From contig NZ_VFML01000001.1 of NCBI RefSeq assembly GCF_006715045.1, forward strand, positions 1,178,001 to 1,242,000: 64,000 nt of DNA. The letters run 5' to 3'. This stretch comes from Amycolatopsis cihanbeyliensis (lineage in GTDB: Bacteria; Actinomycetota; Actinomycetes; Mycobacteriales; Pseudonocardiaceae). The first letter of the stretch is position 1; each line of letters starts with the position of its first letter. The notes under the pieces are model-generated. The model ran no database searches. It was given only the letters and a program-made list of their open reading frames with translations, and was not told the DNA's origin. This document shows positions 1 through 13,700 of this stretch, one piece after another. The translations under genes and the position numbers were made by a program.

Positions 1-3000
1 GGCGCCAGCGCCCAGTCCTCGGCAGCCGTCCCGGTCGACGTTTCGAAGCGCCCGAGATAGTTGAACCCGACCTGCGGCGTCGGGAGCTGGGCGAGCGTGG
101 GTGCGGTTTCCGGATTGAGGTAGCGAAGCAGTCCGTAGCCGATGCCGTTGTCCGGCACCGACCGCAGCTGCTCCTTGATCCGCCGAAGCGCCTCGCCCAC
201 GGCGGCGCCGCCGCTCCACACCTGGTCCCAGTCCACCCGGCCGGGGTCGAGTGAGACGGGGTAGATGGTCGTGAACCAGCCCACCGTCCTGGACAGCTCG
301 GCGCGCTCGAAGATCTGCTGCTCACGGCCGTGCCCCTCGGTGGACAGCAGCAGACCCTCGGTGGCGCCACCGAAACGGCTCCGCCGCCAGTCGGCGAAGG
401 CGAGCGTCAGCCCGGTGAGCAGCACGTCGTTGACGGAGGCGTGGAACACCGCCGGCAGGGTGGTCAGTACCGCCGCGGTGGTCTCGGTCGGCAGCGACAT
501 GCTGACCGAACGCAGCGTCCTGGTCAGGTCCCGCGCCGGGTTCACGGCAAGCTCGGCCAGCGGCGCGGGCGCGCCCGAGAGCCGCTGCTGCCAGCCGGGC
601 AACTCGGCGACCCGCTCGGGTCGCCGAGCCTCGTCCACCAGCAGGCGCGCCCACTCCCGCAGGGCCGTACCGACCGGCTCCAGCCGGGCATCGCCCTCCG
701 AACGCTCGGCGTCCCACGCGACGGCCAGATCACCCGGCAGGATGCGCCAGGAAACCCCGTCCACCACGAGGTGGTGCACGGCCAGCAGCAACCGACCACG
801 CTGATCCGGGCCCGCGTCGAACCACACCGCCTGCACCATCGAGCCGCCGTCCGGATCCAACCGGGTGAGCGCCGCCGCACCGTGTTCGACCAGTACGTCC
901 CGGCGTGCGGCCTCGTCCAGCCCGGCGATGTCCACCCGCCGGATCAGATCGGCCGCTCGCACCTGCCCACGCTCCGGGACCTCCAGCGTCCACTCCTCGC
1001 CGCTACGGCGGAGCCGGGCGCGCAGTGCGTCGTGGTGATCCAGCAAGGTCTGCAGCACCCGCGCCAGCCGTTGCTCGTCGAGCTCCGCGGGCGCCTGCAT
1101 CAGCATCGACTGGTTCAGCCGGTCGATCGGACCGCCCCGGTCCCGCAGCCACGCCACGACCGGGGTCATCGGCACCTCGCCGATGCCCGCGTCCGCGTCC
1201 GCTTCCGCGAGGGGCGTGCTCCCCTCCGCCGTGGTCGCCGCCGCGGCGAGCTCGCGGATGGTCCGGTGCCGGAAGACCTCGCGTGGCCCGAACATCAGTC
1301 CCGCCTTGCGGGCGCGGGTCACCAGCTGGATGGCCGTGATGCTGTCGCCGCCGAGGGAGAAGAACCCGTCGTCGACACCGACCTCCGCGACACCGAGCAG
1401 CTCGGCACACAACCGGCACAGCACCGCTTCCTGCTCGGTGCGGGGATGTGTGTCGGAAGCGGGGGCGAGCTCGGGTGCGGGCAGTGCCTTGCGGTCGAGT
1501 TTCCCGTTCGGGGTCAGCGGCAGGCTGTCCAGCGTGACGAGCAACGAAGGCACCATGTAGTCGGGCAACCGACTACTCGCGTACTCCCGGATCGCCTCCT
1601 GGTCGACCGCGCGCCCCGGGGCCGCCACCAGGTAACCGACCAGCCGTTTCGACCCTGGCGCCTGCTCATGTGCGACCACGGCGGCCTGGTCGACGTCGTC
1701 GTGCCGGGCCAGCACGGTCTCGATCTCGCCGGGCTCGATCCGGAAGCCCCGGATCTTCACCTGCTCGTCGGCCCGGCCGATGAACTCCAGCTGCCCGTCC
1801 TGCCGCCAGCGGACCACGTCGCCGGTGCGGTACATCCGCTCCCCCGGCGCGCCGAACGGGTGCGCCACGAACCGCTCGGCGGTCAGCGACGTCCGCTTCA
1901 GGTACCCGCGCGCCAGTCCTGCCCCGGACACGTACAGCTCGCCCGGCATGCCGACCGGAACCTCACACAACGCACCGTCCAGCACGAACACTCGGGTGTC
2001 CCGCACCGGCCTTCCGATCGGGACGCCGCCGCCCGGCAGCAGCGGCTCGCTGATCGTGGCGGCGACCGTCGACTCGGTCGGACCGTAGGCGTTGACCATC
2101 CGCCTTCCCGGCGCCCACCGCCGTACCAGCTCGGCCGAGCACGCGTCCCCACCGACGATCAGGCCGTCGAAGGCGGGCAGGGGCTCGGCGGGCATGCTGG
2201 CCAGCGCCGCGGGCGGGATCAGTGCATGGGTCACCGCGCGGTCGGCGAGTACCCCGGCGAGCACCTCGCCGGCGAGCACCTCCGGCCCCGGCACCACGAC
2301 CGCGGCGCCCGAGAGCAGCGCCATGCACAGCTCCAGCACCGAGGCGTCGAAGCTCGGTGAGGAGAACCGCAGCACCCTGCTGTCGGCGGTGACGGCGAAC
2401 TGTTCGATCTCGGCGGCCGCGAAGCTCGCCAGCCCCGCGTGCGGCACGACCACGCCCTTGGGCACCCCCGAGGAGCCCGAGGTGTAGATCAGGTACGCGG
2501 GCGCACCCAGCGAGAGCGGCGCGATGCGCTCGGCGTCCCCGACCTCGTCGGCCCGGCGTTCGGCGAGCGCCGCCACGGTCTCCGCGGAGTCCAGTGCCAC
2601 CACGGTGGTTCCCTGGACCGTGGGGACCACGCCTGCCGTCTCCTCGGTGGTGAGCACCACGGACGGCTCGGCGTCGGACAGCATGAACGCGATCCGTTCC
2701 GCGGGGTAGTCCGGATCGACCGGCAGGAAGGCCGCGCCTGCCTGCAGCACCGCGACCGAGGCCACCACCGACTCCACCGACCGGCCCAGCACCTGAGCCA
2801 CCACGTGTTCCGGCCCGGCTCCCAGCTCGATGAGGTAACGGGCCAGCCGGGCCGCGCGTTCGGCCAGTTCGGCGTAGCTCAGCGTCACCTCGTCCGACTC
2901 CACCGCCACCGCGTCCGGCGTGCGCGCCAGCTGAGCCGCGAAGAGCTCGGGGAAGGTCGCCGCGGGCACCTCGGCGCCGGTGTCGTTCCAGCGCCGCAGT

Positions 3001-6000
3001 CGCGCCCGCTCGTCCGGGGACAGCACCTCGAGCCCGCGCACCGGCAGGTCGGGGTCGGCCACCGCCGCCGACAGCACCCGCACCAGGCGCGCGGCGAGCT
3101 CCTCGACGGTCTCCCGGTCGAACAGGTCGGTGCTGTAGGTCGCGGTGCCTTCGATGCCGGTCGGGCTGCCGTCCTCGGCGTAGGTCTCGGCGAAGGCGAA
3201 CATGAGGTCGAACCTGGCGACCTCGAGCCCGATCTGCTGCCGCCTCGGCTCGAGACCCGTCAGCTCGACGCCGGCCTCGGCGGTGTTCTCCAACGAAAGC
3301 ATCACCTGGACCAGCGACTGCCGGGCCATCGACCGCTCGGGGTTGAGCCGCTCCACGAGCCGTTCGAAGGGCAGGTCCTGGTTGGCGTAGGCGGCAAGGT
3401 CGGTCTCCCTGACCCGTGTCAGCAACTGCCGGAAGGTCGGGGAACCCGAGAGGTCGGTGCGCAGCACCAGCGTGTTGAGGAAGAACCCGACCAGCTCGTC
3501 CAGCGCGTCGTCGGTACGGCCGGCGATGGCCGTACCGATCGGGATGTCGGTGCCCGAGCCCAGCCTGCTCAGCAACGCAGCCAGCCCCGCGTGCACGGTC
3601 ATGAACAGGCTGGCCCGGTCGCTCCTCGCCAGCTCGAGCAACCCCGCGTGCAGTTCGGAGTCGAACCGGACCCGGACGCTCTGCCCGTGGTAGCTGGGCG
3701 TCGCGGGCCGCGGGCGGTCGGCGGGCAGCGCCAGCTCCTCCGGAAGGTCGGCCAGCGTGGACATCCAGTACTCCGCCTGCCGGGAGATGGGACTGTCCTC
3801 GTCGTCCTCGCTGCCCAGCACCTCGTGCTGCCACTGGGTGTAGTCGGCGTACTGCACCGGCAGCGGGGACCACACCGGCTCCTTGCCCGCGCACCGGGCC
3901 GCGTAGGCGGCGGAGAGGTCCCGGCCGAACGGCGCCATCGACCATCCGTCCGCTGCGATGTGATGCAGCACCAGGACCAGGACGTGCTCGGTACGCTCCA
4001 GCGCGAACAGGTACCCGCGGATCGGGATCTCGGTGGCGATGTCGAAGGCGTAGGACGCCGCCTCGGTCACCTTCGCGTCGATGTCCCGCTCCGCAACGTC
4101 CTGCACGGTCAGCTCAGGGGCGGCGTCCAGGATGACCTGGTGCGGCCTGCCGTCGACGTCCGGGAAGACGGTGCGCAGGCTCTCGTGCCTGGCCACGACG
4201 TCCGCCAGCGCGGCAGCCAGCGCCTCCCGGTCGAGCTCGCCGGAGAGCCGCACGGCCACCGGCAGGTTGTAGGTGGCGCTACGCCCTTCCAGCCGGTTGA
4301 GGAACCACAGGCGGCGCTGGCCGAAGGACAGCGGTATCTCCTCGGGCCGTTCCCGTGGGGCCAGCGCGAGGCGGGCACGCCCGGCCTGGCCGAGCGACGT
4401 GGCCAGCTGCGCCGGGGTCGACGCCTCGAACAGGTCACGTACGGCCAGTTCCACGTCGAGAACCGACCTTGCCCTGCTGACCAGGCGGGTGGCCAGCAGG
4501 GAGTGCCCGCCGAGGTCGAAGAAGTTGTCGTCGACGCCCACCTTCGGCAGGCCGAGCACCTCCGCGAAGAGGCCGCACAGGATCTCCTCCTGCGGGGTGC
4601 GCGGCTGCCGCGGCGCGCCCGACCCGAGCTCCGGTGCGGGCAACGCGGCGCGGTCCAGCTTTCCGTTCGGCGTCAACGGCAAGGCGTCCAGCGCCACGAA
4701 CGCCGAAGGCACCATGTACTCGGGCAACTCACCCGCGATGTGCTTGCGCAGCGTGGGTGAGTCCGGCGCCACCTGACCGGAAACCGGCACGGTGTACGCG
4801 ACCAGTTGACGGACCCCTGGACGGTCCTCCCTGGCCAGCACGGCCGCCGAGGCCACGTCGGGGTGCGCGGCCAGCGTCGTCTCGATCTCGCCGAGCTCCA
4901 CCCGGAAACCCCGGATCTTGACCTGGTCGTCGGTACGGCCGCGGTACTCCAGCTCCCCTTCGGGGGTCCACCTCGCCAGGTCGCCGGTGCGGTACATCCG
5001 GGCGCCCGGCGCGCCGAACGGGTTGGGCACGAACCGCTGCGCGGTAAGGCCCGGCCGGTTCAGGTAGCCGCGGGCCAGCCCCGCGCCCGCCAGGTACAGC
5101 TCGCCGACGACCCCGGTCGCCGTGGGGTTGAGCCGGTCGTCCAGCACGTAGACCTGGTCGTTCCACACGGGCGTTCCGATCGGCACCGTGGCGGGCCAGC
5201 CGGCGGGCTCGGCCGGCAGCGCCTTGGCCGTCACCACGTGGGTCTCGGTCGGGCCGTAGTGGTTGTGCAACCGCCGCTCCGGCTGCCCGGCGCAGAACTC
5301 GCGAAGCTTCGGCGTGGCCGCCAGCGCCTCGCCCGCCTGCACGATCGTCCGCAGGTGCGGCAGCTCCAGCCGCTGTTCCCTGGCCGCCTCGACGACCGAG
5401 TCGATCACCAGGTTCGGGGCGTAGAGCTCGTTGACCCGGTGCTCGTCCAGCCACCGCGCGAAGGCCGCGGCGTCCCGCCGGATGTCGTCGTCGGGCACCA
5501 CCAGCGTCTTGCCGCCGAGCAGGGCGGACAGGATCTCCTGGGCCGACACGTCGAAACTGGTCGCGGTGAACTGCGCGACCCGCTCACCCGGGGCGCCACC
5601 GATGGCCTCGTGGTGCCAGGACAGCAGGTTCACCATGGCGCCGGCCGGCATGACCACGCCCTTGGGCCTGCCCGTCGAACCGGAGGTGTAGATCACGTAG
5701 GCCGGGCTGTCCGCGCGCAGTGGCGAGGTGCGTTCGGCGTCCCGCGGGTCGGTGTCCGGCTGCCGGGCCACCTCCGCCTCGGTTTCCGGAGCGTCGAGCG
5801 CCAGGCGCGGCACATCCCCCACCACGCTCGGCTCGGGGAGCGTTCCCTCGGCCGTGAGCACCAGCGAGGGTGCCGCGTCGGCGAGCATGAAAGTGATCCG
5901 CTCCGCGGGGTACCCCGCGTCCACCGGCAAGTAGGCCGCCCCGGCCTTGAGCACCGCGCACACCGCGACGATCAGTTCGGGTGAGCGGCCGAGTGCGATC

Positions 6001-9000
6001 GCCACCGTGTGCTCCGGCCCGATCCCGCGCCGGATCAGCAGGTGTGCCAGCTTGTTCGCCCGGGAGTTCAGCTCGAGGTAGGACAGCGCGGCGGAGCCGT
6101 GCACGACGGCGGTGGCTTCCGGGTCGCCGCCGACCCGCCGCTCGAACAGCTCCGGCAGGGTGGCGGCCGGCACCTCGTGTGCGGTGTCGTTGCTGCCCGT
6201 CACGAGCCGGTGCCGCTCGACAGGGTCGAGCACGTCCACCACGGTGACCGCGCGTTCCGGGTCGGTCACGGCGGCGACCAGTACCCGCGCCAGCCGGTCG
6301 GCCAGCGCCTGCACGGTGTCCCGGTCGAAGAGGTCACAGCTGTAGTTGACCTTGCCCTGGATCCCCGCGGGGGAACCGTCCTCGGCGCGCTGCTCGAACA
6401 TCTCGAACAGCAGGTCGAACTTGGCCGAGGTGTTGTGCTGCGGGTAGGGGTCCACCCGCACACCCGGCAGCGTGAGCTCGGCCATCTGGTTGTTCTGCAG
6501 GGTGAACATCACCTGGAACAGCGGGTGCCGGGCCACCGACCGCGGCGGGTTGATCAGCTCGACCAGGCGCTCGAACGGCAGGTCCTGGTTGGCGTACGCG
6601 GAAAGGTCGGTCTCGCGCACCCGCCGTACCAGTTCCCGGAAGCTCGGATCGCCCGAGACGTCGGTGCGCAGCACCAGCGTGTTGAGGAAGAACCCGACCA
6701 GCTCGTCCAGCGCGTCGTCGGTACGGCCCGCGATCGGGGTGCCCATCGGGATGTCCTCGCCCGCTCCGGACCGCGACAGCAGCACCGCCAGCCCGGCTTG
6801 CAGCACCATGAACAGGCTGGACTGGGTGTTGCGCGCGAAGGTGAGCAGGCGCTGGTGCAGCTCGGGCTCCAACCTGAACCTGATGCTGTCCCCCCGGTAG
6901 CTGGGCTGCGCCGTACGCGGCCGGTCGGTGGGCAGGCTCAGCTCGTCCGGGATGCCGTCCAGAACCCGCGCCCAGTACGCGAACTGCTCGCCGGCAAGGC
7001 TCCCGGCCTCCTCCTCGTCGCCGAGCAGCCGCTGGTGCCACAGCGTGTAGTCGGCGTACTGCACCGGCAGCGGTGCCTGCCCCGGCTCGCGCCCCTCCAG
7101 CCGTGCCGTGTAGCTCACCGAGAGGTCCCTGGCGAACGGCACCATCGACCAGCCGTCCCCCACGATGTGGTGCAGCACGATGAGCAGCACGTGCTCTGCC
7201 CTACCGGTCCGGAAGAGCCCGGCGCGCAGCGGCAGCTCCTCGGTGAGCCGGAAGCCCCGCGCCGCGAACACGCCGAGCGCGGCGTCCAGGTCCGCGGGGG
7301 AGTCCCCGGTGGCGTCCTGGACGGACAGCTCGAGCCGCGCGTGCGCGGGATCGAGGATCCGCTGGTAGGGATGGCCGTCCCGCTCGGGAAACACGGTGCG
7401 CAGGGTCTCGTGCCGGGCCACGACGTCCAGCAGCGCGTCCTGCAAGGCGGCCGCGTCCAGCTCACCGGACAGCCGCAACGCCAGCGGGATGTTGTAGGTG
7501 GGGCTGGGCCCTTCGAACCGGTTGAGGAACCACAGCCTGCGCTGGGCGCTGGACAGCGGGACGTACGCGGGCCGGTCCGCGGGCAGCAGGGCGGGCCTGC
7601 TCTCCCCGGTCCTGGTCACCTTGCCCGCGATGTCCGCGGGGGTCGGTGCCTGGAACACCTCGCGCAGGGTCAGCTCGACGCCGAACAGTGCCCGCAGCCG
7701 GGTCACCAGCCTGGTCGCCAGCAGCGAGTGCCCGCCGAGGTCGAAGAAGTTGTCGTCGACCGCGACCCGCGGGACACCGAGCAGCTCGGCGAACAGCGAG
7801 CACAGGATCTCTTCCTGCGGCGTGCGTGGTACCCGGCCGGCCAGCTCGCCGGTGAGGTCGGGCTCGGGGAGGGCCTTGCGGTCGACCTTTCCGTTGGGGG
7901 TCAACGGGATCGCGTCCATCGGAACGAAGGCCGAAGGCATCATGTGCTCCGGCAGCGTGCCGGCGACATGCTGCCGCAGCACCGCGGGCTTGGGCACGGC
8001 GGACCCCGACGCGGGGACCAGGTAGGCCACCAGCCGCTTGTCCCCCGGCTCCGGCTCCCTGACCACGACCACCGCCTGGTCCACGTCCGCGTGCGCGGTC
8101 AGCGCGGAGGAGATCTCACCGAGCTCGATCCGGAAACCACGGATCTTCACCTGGTCGTCGGCCCGCCCGACGAACTCCAGCTCGCCATGGCCCGCACCGG
8201 CGCCCTCGCCCGGCACCCGCCACCGCACCAGATCGCCCGTGCGGTACATGCGGGTGCCGTCGCCCGCGAACGGATCCGGCACGAACCGTTGCGCGGTCAG
8301 ACCCGGACGGTTCAGGTAGCCGCGCGCCACACCCGCACCGGAGACGTAGAGCTCCCCGTCCACGCCCGGTGGCACCGGACGCAAGGCACCGTCCAGCACC
8401 CGCAGTCCGGCCGCCCCGAACGGCCCGCCGATGGACGGCGCCTCGGCGCCTGCCAGCGGCCCGGTCATCGATGCGCAGACCGTCGTCTCGGTTGGCCCGT
8501 ACGCGTTGATCATGGTGCGGTCCGCCGACCACTCCTCGACCAGCTCCGGCCCGCAGGCCTCACCGGCCACCACCAGCAGCCGCACGGAAGGCAGATCGCG
8601 CGACGCCAGCACGGCCAGCGCGGCCGGCGGGATGGTGGCATGGGTGACCTCGTGCTCGGCGACCAGCTCGGCGAGCGCGTTGCCCGGCATCAGGCGCTCG
8701 TCCGGCGCCAGCACCAGCGTGGCGCCGGAGAGCAGGCCCATGCACAGCTCCCAGAACGCCGCGTCGAAGCTGGGCGAGGCGAACTGCAGCACCCGGCTGC
8801 CGGGGCCCGCCCCGAACCGCTCGACATGGGTGGCCACGAGATCGGCGACGCCGGTGTGCGAGACCACGACGCCCTTCGGCCTTCCGGTCGAGCCGGAGGT
8901 GTAGATCACGTACGCCGGGTTGCGGGGGGACAGCCGGCTGGTCCGCTCGCCCTGCGCGATCGGGTCACCCGGCAACGCGGTGAGCGTGCCCGCCACGTCC

Positions 9001-10745
9001 TGATCGTCGAGCACGACCCGGTCGGCGGGGCAGGAGTCGGGCAACACCCCCGCCGCGGCCGCGGTCGTCAGCACGAGTGCCGGGTCGGAGTCGGTGAGCA
9101 GGTACGAGATGCGGTCCGCGGGGTAGGTGGTGTCCACCGGCAGGTAGGCGCCGCCCGCCTTCAGCACCGCCAGCATCGAGATCACGAGCTCCGGCGACCG
9201 CGGCAAGGCCAGCGCCACCAGCCGCTCCGGCCCCACTCCGCGCCGGATCAGGAGCCGGGCGAGACGGTTGGCCTCCCCTTCGAGCTCGGCGTAGGTCATC
9301 GTGCGGCCCTCGTAGGACAGCGCGACCTCGTCCGGGTGCTGCCGCACCTGCTCGTCGAACAGTTCGGGAACGGTGGCGCCGTCCTCGCCCGAGCCCGTTC
9401 CCACGCCGAGCTCGAGCGGGTGGGCACGCTCGGCGTCGGCCAGCACCTCGACCCGGCCGACCGGCTGGTGCGGGTCCGCGACGAACGCCTCGAACAACCG
9501 CCGGAACCCGGCCCCGATCGACTCGATCTCCCCGCGCGAGAACACCTCCGGCTGGTACCCGAAGCGCAGTTTCAGCTCGCCGTGCGGCAACGCGGCGATG
9601 CTCAGCGGGTAGTGGTTCGCGTCGTTGCCCACGACGCCGGCCAGCCGCAGGTCGCCGGCGAGCTCCTCGATGTCACCGTCGTCCATCGGGTAGTTCTCGG
9701 TGACGGTGAGGGTGTCGAACAGGGTCGGCAACCCGGCACAGCGCTGGATGTCCGGCAGGCTCAGGTGCTGGTGCGGCAGCAGCGCGGTGGACCGCTCCTG
9801 CACCGCGGTCAGCACGCCGGCCAGCGTGTCGTCCGGCCGTACCGGCACGCGGATGGGCAGGGTGTTGATGAAAAGCCCGACCATCGTCTCGACACCGGGC
9901 AGTTCGGCGGGCCTTCCCGAGACGGTGGACCCGAACACCACGTCGGAGCGGCCGGTGAGGCGGGAAAGCAGCAGCGCCCAGCAGCCCTGGAAAACGGTGT
10001 TCAGCGTGACGCCGTTGCGGCGGGCGGTCTCGCGCACCCCTTCCGCGAGCCACTCCGGCATCGACACCTCGAGCCGGTGCGGTCGTACCGAGGTGCCGGG
10101 CGCGTCCGGGGCCAGCAGCGTCGGCTCCTCCAGGCCACTCAGCGCGCCCCGCCACGCGTTCTCGGCCGCGGGCCGGTCCTGCGCGGCGAGCCAGGAAAGG
10201 TACTGGCTGTACGGCGTGACACGCGGCATCCCGGTGTCGTCCCCGCGCCGGTCGTAGAGCTGGAACAGCTCTCGCATCATCCGCGCGGTGGACCAGCCGT
10301 CCAGGAGTATGTGGTGGCTGTTGAGCATCAGCCGGTTCCGCCGCTCACCCAGCCTGATCAAGGTGAACCGCAGCATCGGCCCCGAGGTCAGGTCGAACCG
10401 GAAGGCGGCCTCCTCCTCCAGCAGCCGGTCCAGTTCGACTTGCCGGCTCCGCTCGTCGAGGTGGCTGAGGTCGACCTCTCGCCAGGGCACGGTCACGTCG
10501 CGCGGGATGACCTGCACCGGCTTGCTCAGCTTCTCGTAGCGGAAGCTCGCGCGCAGGTTGGGATGCCGGCGCAGCAACGCCGCCACCGACTCCCGCATCG
10601 CCTCGCCGTCCAGCGCGCCATCGAGGTCGACAGCCAGCTGGGCGATGTAGACGTCGAGCGCCTGCTCGCCGTACAGCGCGAGGAAGAGCAGCCCTTCCTG
10701 CAGCGGCGACAGCGGCAGTACATCGTCGAAGGTCGACCCAGCCAT
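1..10745 (-). CDS. Non-ribosomal peptide synthetase, modules 5-7 (C-A-T, C-A-T, C-A-T-E), 3' end outside window
   Basis: The frame is open from an ATG at 10745 to the left edge (at least 3,581 codons). Domains by approximate residue: C (HHILLDGW ~145), A5 (TSGSTG ~618), T (LGGHS ~1007), C (HHIVGDGW ~1193), A6 (~1690), T (~2079), C (HHIAADGW ~2262), A7 (~2757), T (LGGDS ~3134), E ([10 protein letters not shown] ~3320; FNYLGRFE at the edge). I read specificity codes by hand against GrsA. A5 is D-A-W-T-V-A-A-V-C (Phe). A6 is D-V-Q-Y-V-A-H-V-V (Pro). A7 is D-A-L-L-I-G-A-V-A (hydrophobic or aromatic, unassigned). The first C domain begins with [14 protein letters not shown], as C domains after an epimerase do, which fits the E domain closing the upstream protein. 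The start codon overlaps the upstream stop (TGATG), so the two are translationally coupled. No thioesterase is seen; release must lie further left. The protein may end just beyond the edge. Confidence 0.96.
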   Translation of the reverse strand, partial: MAGSTFDDVLPLSPLQEGLLFLALYGEQALDVYIAQLAVDLDGALDGEAMRESVAALLRRHPNLRASFRYEKLSKPVQVIPRDVTVPWREVDLSHLDERSRQVELDRLLEEEAAFRFDLTSGPMLRFTLIRLGERRNRLMLNSHHILLDGWSTARMMRELFQLYDRRGDDTGMPRVTPYSQYLSWLAAQDRPAAENAWRGALSGLEEPTLLAPDAPGTSVRPHRLEVSMPEWLAEGVRETARRNGVTLNTVFQGCWALLLSRLTGRSDVVFGSTVSGRPAELPGVETMVGLFINTLPIRVPVRPDDTLAGVLTAVQERSTALLPHQHLSLPDIQRCAGLPTLFDTLTVTENYPMDDGDIEELAGDLRLAGVVGNDANHYPLSIAALPHGELKLRFGYQPEVFSRGEIESIGAGFRRLFEAFVADPHQPVGRVEVLADAERAHPLELGVGTGSGEDGATVPELFDEQVRQHPDEVALSYEGRTMTYAELEGEANRLARLLIRRGVGPERLVALALPRSPELVISMLAVLKAGGAYLPVDTTYPADRISYLLTDSDPALVLTTAAAAGVLPDSCPADRVVLDDQDVAGTLTALPGDPIAQGERTSRLSPRNPAYVIYTSGSTGRPKGVVVSHTGVADLVATHVERFGAGPGSRVLQFASPSFDAAFWELCMGLLSGATLVLAPDERLMPGNALAELVAEHEVTHATIPPAALAVLASRDLPSVRLLVVAGEACGPELVEEWSADRTMINAYGPTETTVCASMTGPLAGAEAPSIGGPFGAAGLRVLDGALRPVPPGVDGELYVSGAGVARGYLNRPGLTAQRFVPDPFAGDGTRMYRTGDLVRWRVPGEGAGAGHGELEFVGRADDQVKIRGFRIELGEISSALTAHADVDQAVVVVREPEPGDKRLVAYLVPASGSAVPKPAVLRQHVAGTLPEHMMPSAFVPMDAIPLTPNGKVDRKALPEPDLTGELAGRVPRTPQEEILCSLFAELLGVPRVAVDDNFFDLGGHSLLATRLVTRLRALFGVELTLREVFQAPTPADIAGKVTRTGESRPALLPADRPAYVPLSSAQRRLWFLNRFEGPSPTYNIPLALRLSGELDAAALQDALLDVVARHETLRTVFPERDGHPYQRILDPAHARLELSVQDATGDSPADLDAALGVFAARGFRLTEELPLRAGLFRTGRAEHVLLIVLHHIVGDGWSMVPFARDLSVSYTARLEGREPGQAPLPVQYADYTLWHQRLLGDEEEAGSLAGEQFAYWARVLDGIPDELSLPTDRPRTAQPSYRGDSIRFRLEPELHQRLLTFARNTQSSLFMVLQAGLAVLLSRSGAGEDIPMGTPIAGRTDDALDELVGFFLNTLVLRTDVSGDPSFRELVRRVRETDLSAYANQDLPFERLVELINPPRSVARHPLFQVMFTLQNNQMAELTLPGVRVDPYPQHNTSAKFDLLFEMFEQRAEDGSPAGIQGKVNYSCDLFDRDTVQALADRLARVLVAAVTDPERAVTVVDVLDPVERHRLVTGSNDTAHEVPAATLPELFERRVGGDPEATAVVHGSAALSYLELNSRANKLAHLLIRRGIGPEHTVAIALGRSPELIVAVCAVLKAGAAYLPVDAGYPAERITFMLADAAPSLVLTAEGTLPEPSVVGDVPRLALDAPETEAEVARQPDTDPRDAERTSPLRADSPAYVIYTSGSTGRPKGVVMPAGAMVNLLSWHHEAIGGAPGERVAQFTATSFDVSAQEILSALLGGKTLVVPDDDIRRDAAAFARWLDEHRVNELYAPNLVIDSVVEAAREQRLELPHLRTIVQAGEALAATPKLREFCAGQPERRLHNHYGPTETHVVTAKALPAEPAGWPATVPIGTPVWNDQVYVLDDRLNPTATGVVGELYLAGAGLARGYLNRPGLTAQRFVPNPFGAPGARMYRTGDLARWTPEGELEYRGRTDDQVKIRGFRVELGEIETTLAAHPDVASAAVLAREDRPGVRQLVAYTVPVSGQVAPDSPTLRKHIAGELPEYMVPSAFVALDALPLTPNGKLDRAALPAPELGSGAPRQPRTPQEEILCGLFAEVLGLPKVGVDDNFFDLGGHSLLATRLVSRARSVLDVELAVRDLFEASTPAQLATSLGQAGRARLALAPRERPEEIPLSFGQRRLWFLNRLEGRSATYNLPVAVRLSGELDREALAAALADVVARHESLRTVFPDVDGRPHQVILDAAPELTVQDVAERDIDAKVTEAASYAFDIATEIPIRGYLFALERTEHVLVLVLHHIAADGWSMAPFGRDLSAAYAARCAGKEPVWSPLPVQYADYTQWQHEVLGSEDDEDSPISRQAEYWMSTLADLPEELALPADRPRPATPSYHGQSVRVRFDSELHAGLLELARSDRASLFMTVHAGLAALLSRLGSGTDIPIGTAIAGRTDDALDELVGFFLNTLVLRTDLSGSPTFRQLLTRVRETDLAAYANQDLPFERLVERLNPERSMARQSLVQVMLSLENTAEAGVELTGLEPRRQQIGLEVARFDLMFAFAETYAEDGSPTGIEGTATYSTDLFDRETVEELAARLVRVLSAAVADPDLPVRGLEVLSPDERARLRRWNDTGAEVPAATFPELFAAQLARTPDAVAVESDEVTLSYAELAERAARLARYLIELGAGPEHVVAQVLGRSVESVVASVAVLQAGAAFLPVDPDYPAERIAFMLSDAEPSVVLTTEETAGVVPTVQGTTVVALDSAETVAALAERRADEVGDAERIAPLSLGAPAYLIYTSGSSGVPKGVVVPHAGLASFAAAEIEQFAVTADSRVLRFSSPSFDASVLELCMALLSGAAVVVPGPEVLAGEVLAGVLADRAVTHALIPPAALASMPAEPLPAFDGLIVGGDACSAELVRRWAPGRRMVNAYGPTESTVAATISEPLLPGGGVPIGRPVRDTRVFVLDGALCEVPVGMPGELYVSGAGLARGYLKRTSLTAERFVAHPFGAPGERMYRTGDVVRWRQDGQLEFIGRADEQVKIRGFRIEPGEIETVLARHDDVDQAAVVAHEQAPGSKRLVGYLVAAPGRAVDQEAIREYASSRLPDYMVPSLLVTLDSLPLTPNGKLDRKALPAPELAPASDTHPRTEQEAVLCRLCAELLGVAEVGVDDGFFSLGGDSITAIQLVTRARKAGLMFGPREVFRHRTIRELAAAATTAEGSTPLAEADADAGIGEVPMTPVVAWLRDRGGPIDRLNQSMLMQAPAELDEQRLARVLQTLLDHHDALRARLRRSGEEWTLEVPERGQVRAADLIRRVDIAGLDEAARRDVLVEHGAAALTRLDPDGGSMVQAVWFDAGPDQRGRLLLAVHHLVVDGVSWRILPGDLAVAWDAERSEGDARLEPVGTALREWARLLVDEARRPERVAELPGWQQRLSGAPAPLAELAVNPARDLTRTLRSVSMSLPTETTAAVLTTLPAVFHASVNDVLLTGLTLAFADWRRSRFGGATEGLLLSTEGHGREQQIFERAELSRTVGWFTTIYPVSLDPGRVDWDQVWSGGAAVGEALRRIKEQLRSVPDNGIGYGLLRYLNPETAPTLAQLPTPQVGFNYLGRFETSTGTAAEDWALA

Positions 10746-13700
10746 CAGGAGTTTCTCCATTCCTCTTCGAGAAGGTTGATCTCGTCCTGGTCAAGCGCGG
10801 ACAGCGCGACGTCCGAAGGCGTGTGCCCGCCGGCCTCCGGCCTGTCCACGTGTGCGATCAGCGCGTCCAGCACCCGGAACCAGGTGTCCGCTGTCTCTTG
10901 TACGTCCTTTTCGGACATCACCGCGGCCGGCCACGACCAGGTCGCCACCAGCTCGGGCCCGCCGGCCCTGTCGACGGTCGCCGCGTTGAGTTCCAGTGCG
11001 TAGGGCTGCCGTAGCCCGGTGGCGTTACCCAGCCGCACCGCCTCGACCTCCGCCGCGAGGGTCCACGGGGCGGGCCGCGGGCCTTCATCCGGCGCCTCGA
11101 TCCGGCCGAGGTAGTTGAATCCGACGGTGGGCACGGAGAGGGCGGCCAGCTCTCGCCCGGTGTGCTCGTTGAGGTACCGGAGCAGCCCGTAGCCGATGCC
11201 GTTGTCCGGCACCGCCCTCAGCTGCTCCTTCAGCCGTTTCACCAGGCGCCCTGCGGTCACCTCGCCCGACCACAGCCCGGTCCAGTCCACCACGCCGGGG
11301 TCGAGGCGCACCGGGTGCACGCTGGTGAACCAGCCGACCGTACGGCTGAGATCGACCCCGTCCGCGATCTCCTGCCTGCCGTGCCCTTCCAGCGCGATCA
11401 GGGAGGAGGTGTCGGTCGCGTTGGCGCGCTGCTGCCGCCGGTGTGCCAGCGCGAGCGCCATGGCGGTCACCAGCACCTCGTCGACCCCGCAGTGGAACGC
11501 CGAGGGCACCCTGCTCAGCAGCGGCGCCGTCCGCTCCGTGGGGAGGGTCATGGTGACCGACTGGACGGTGCCGACCAGGTCGCGCTCGCCGTCCAGGGGC
11601 CGCTCGCCCACCGGCACGTCCGGCGCGCTCAGGATGTCCGTCCACAGCGACATCTCCGCGACCCGATCCGGGCTAGCGGCCTCGGTGACCAGATGCTCCG
11701 ACCACCGGCGCATCGAGGTGCCCGTGGCGGCCAGTTCCGGTGCACCACCGTCCGCGAGCGCCTCCCACGCGGTGGCCAGGTCGGACCGCAGGATCTGCCA
11801 GGACACGGCGTCCACCACCAGGTGGTTCGCCACCAGCAGCAGTCGCCCCTGCGTGTCCGCACCGGCGTCGAACCACACGGCGCGGAGCATCACGCCCGCG
11901 CGCGGCGCCAGGCTTTCGCGTGCGGCCGCTCCGTGTTCGTCGACAGCGGCGACGAGCTGGTCGCCGTCGAGTCCCGCGGCATCGATCCTGGTGAGGCAGT
12001 CCGCGGCCAGGACGGACCCGACCGGTCGCACCTCCATTCGCCTGCCACCGCCGGCCGCGAGAGTCAGCCGCAGCGCGTCGTGGTGGTCCAGCACCGCCTG
12101 CAGCACCGAACACAGGCTCGCCTCGCCGAGCCCGGCCGGGGTTCGCACGAGCGTCGACTGGCTGTAGCCGTCCACCGCCTCGCCCCGGTCCAGCAGCCAG
12201 TGCATGATCGGCGTCGGCCGGACCTCGCCGACCGCGACATCCGGCTTCCTGGTCACCGAGTCGTCCACCACGGTGGCCACGGTCGCGAGCCCGGCGACCG
12301 TCCGCTGCTCGAACACGTCCTTGACGGTCAGCACCACGCCGACCTCCTTGGCCCTGGCGACCAGTTGCATCGAGGTGATGCTGTCCCCGCCGAGGTCGAA
12401 GAAACTGTCGTCGATTCCGACCGAATCCTGCCGCAGCACCTTCGCGAAAACACCGCAGAGCAATTCCTCGAGCGGGATACGCGGTGCGCGGGAGTCCGCC
12501 GATGACTGGAAGTCGGGTTCGGGTAGGGCCTTACGGTCCACCTTCCCATTCGGCGTCAACGGAAACTCATCCAACACCACAAACGCCGACGGCACCATAT
12601 AATCCGGCAACCGCTCACCCACACACCCAGCCAACACACCCACATCCACCACACCACCAGACACCGGAACCACATACGCCACCAACCGACGCACACCCCC
12701 ACCATCCGACACCACCACCACACACCGACCCACACCCACACACCCCGCCAACACAGCCTCAACCTCACCCAACTCAATCCGAAAACCCCGAACCTTCACC
12801 TGATCATCAGCCCGCCCCACAAACTCCAACACCCCATCACCACGCCACCGCACCACATCCCCCGTCCGATACATCCGCTCACCCACACCACCAAACGGAC
12901 ACGCCACAAACCGCTCCGCCGTCAACCCAACCCGACCCCGATACCCACGAGCCACACCCTCACCCGCAATATACAAATCCCCCGCAACACCCACCGGAAC
13001 CGGACACAACCCCCCATCCAACACAAACACCCGATTATTCAACACCGGCCCACCAATCACCGGAACACCCTCACCCACCACCGACGCCGTCGACCACACC
13101 GTCGTCTCCGTCGGCCCATACAAATTCGTCACCTCACCCGACAACCCCACCAACCGCTCCGCCAACCCCACCGGCAACGCCTCACCACCCACCAACACCC
13201 GCACACCCGCCACCACATCCGGACACTCCGCCACCAACGCCTCCCACAACGTCGGCGTCGCCTGCACCACCGAACCACCCGACACCTCCACCAACTCACC
13301 CAACCGCGCCACATCACGCACCTCATCACGCCCAGCCACCACCACAGCCGCACCCGACACCAACGGCACAAACAACTCCAACACCGCAATATCAAACGCC
13401 ACCGTCGTCACCGCCACCAACCGATCACCCCACGACAAACCAAACCGATCCCGCATCCCCACCACAAAATTCGTCAAATTCCCCCGCGACACCACCACAC
13501 CCTTCGGACGCCCCGTCGAACCCGACGTATAAATCACATACGCCACACTCGACCACAACACCGAACCCCGCAACTCACCCACCAACACATCCTCACCAGA
13601 CAACCCCACCAACCAATCCCCCACCACCGGATCATCCAACTCCACCCGACACACACCCTCCACATCAGGAACCACACCCCCCACCACAGAATCCGTCAAC

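Noticed and set aside
1963..3945. A 660-codon leftward frame rich in Arg, Gly and Ala
   Set aside because: It is an out-of-phase reading of the NRPS gene, whose true phase shows C, A and T motifs throughout.
6009..11003. A 1,664-codon open frame on the plus strand, and similar long frames at 17870-21565 and 22130-25171
   Set aside because: They run antisense to NRPS modules, have Arg/Gly/His/Gln-rich composition without motifs, and arise from the high third-position G/C of the real genes.
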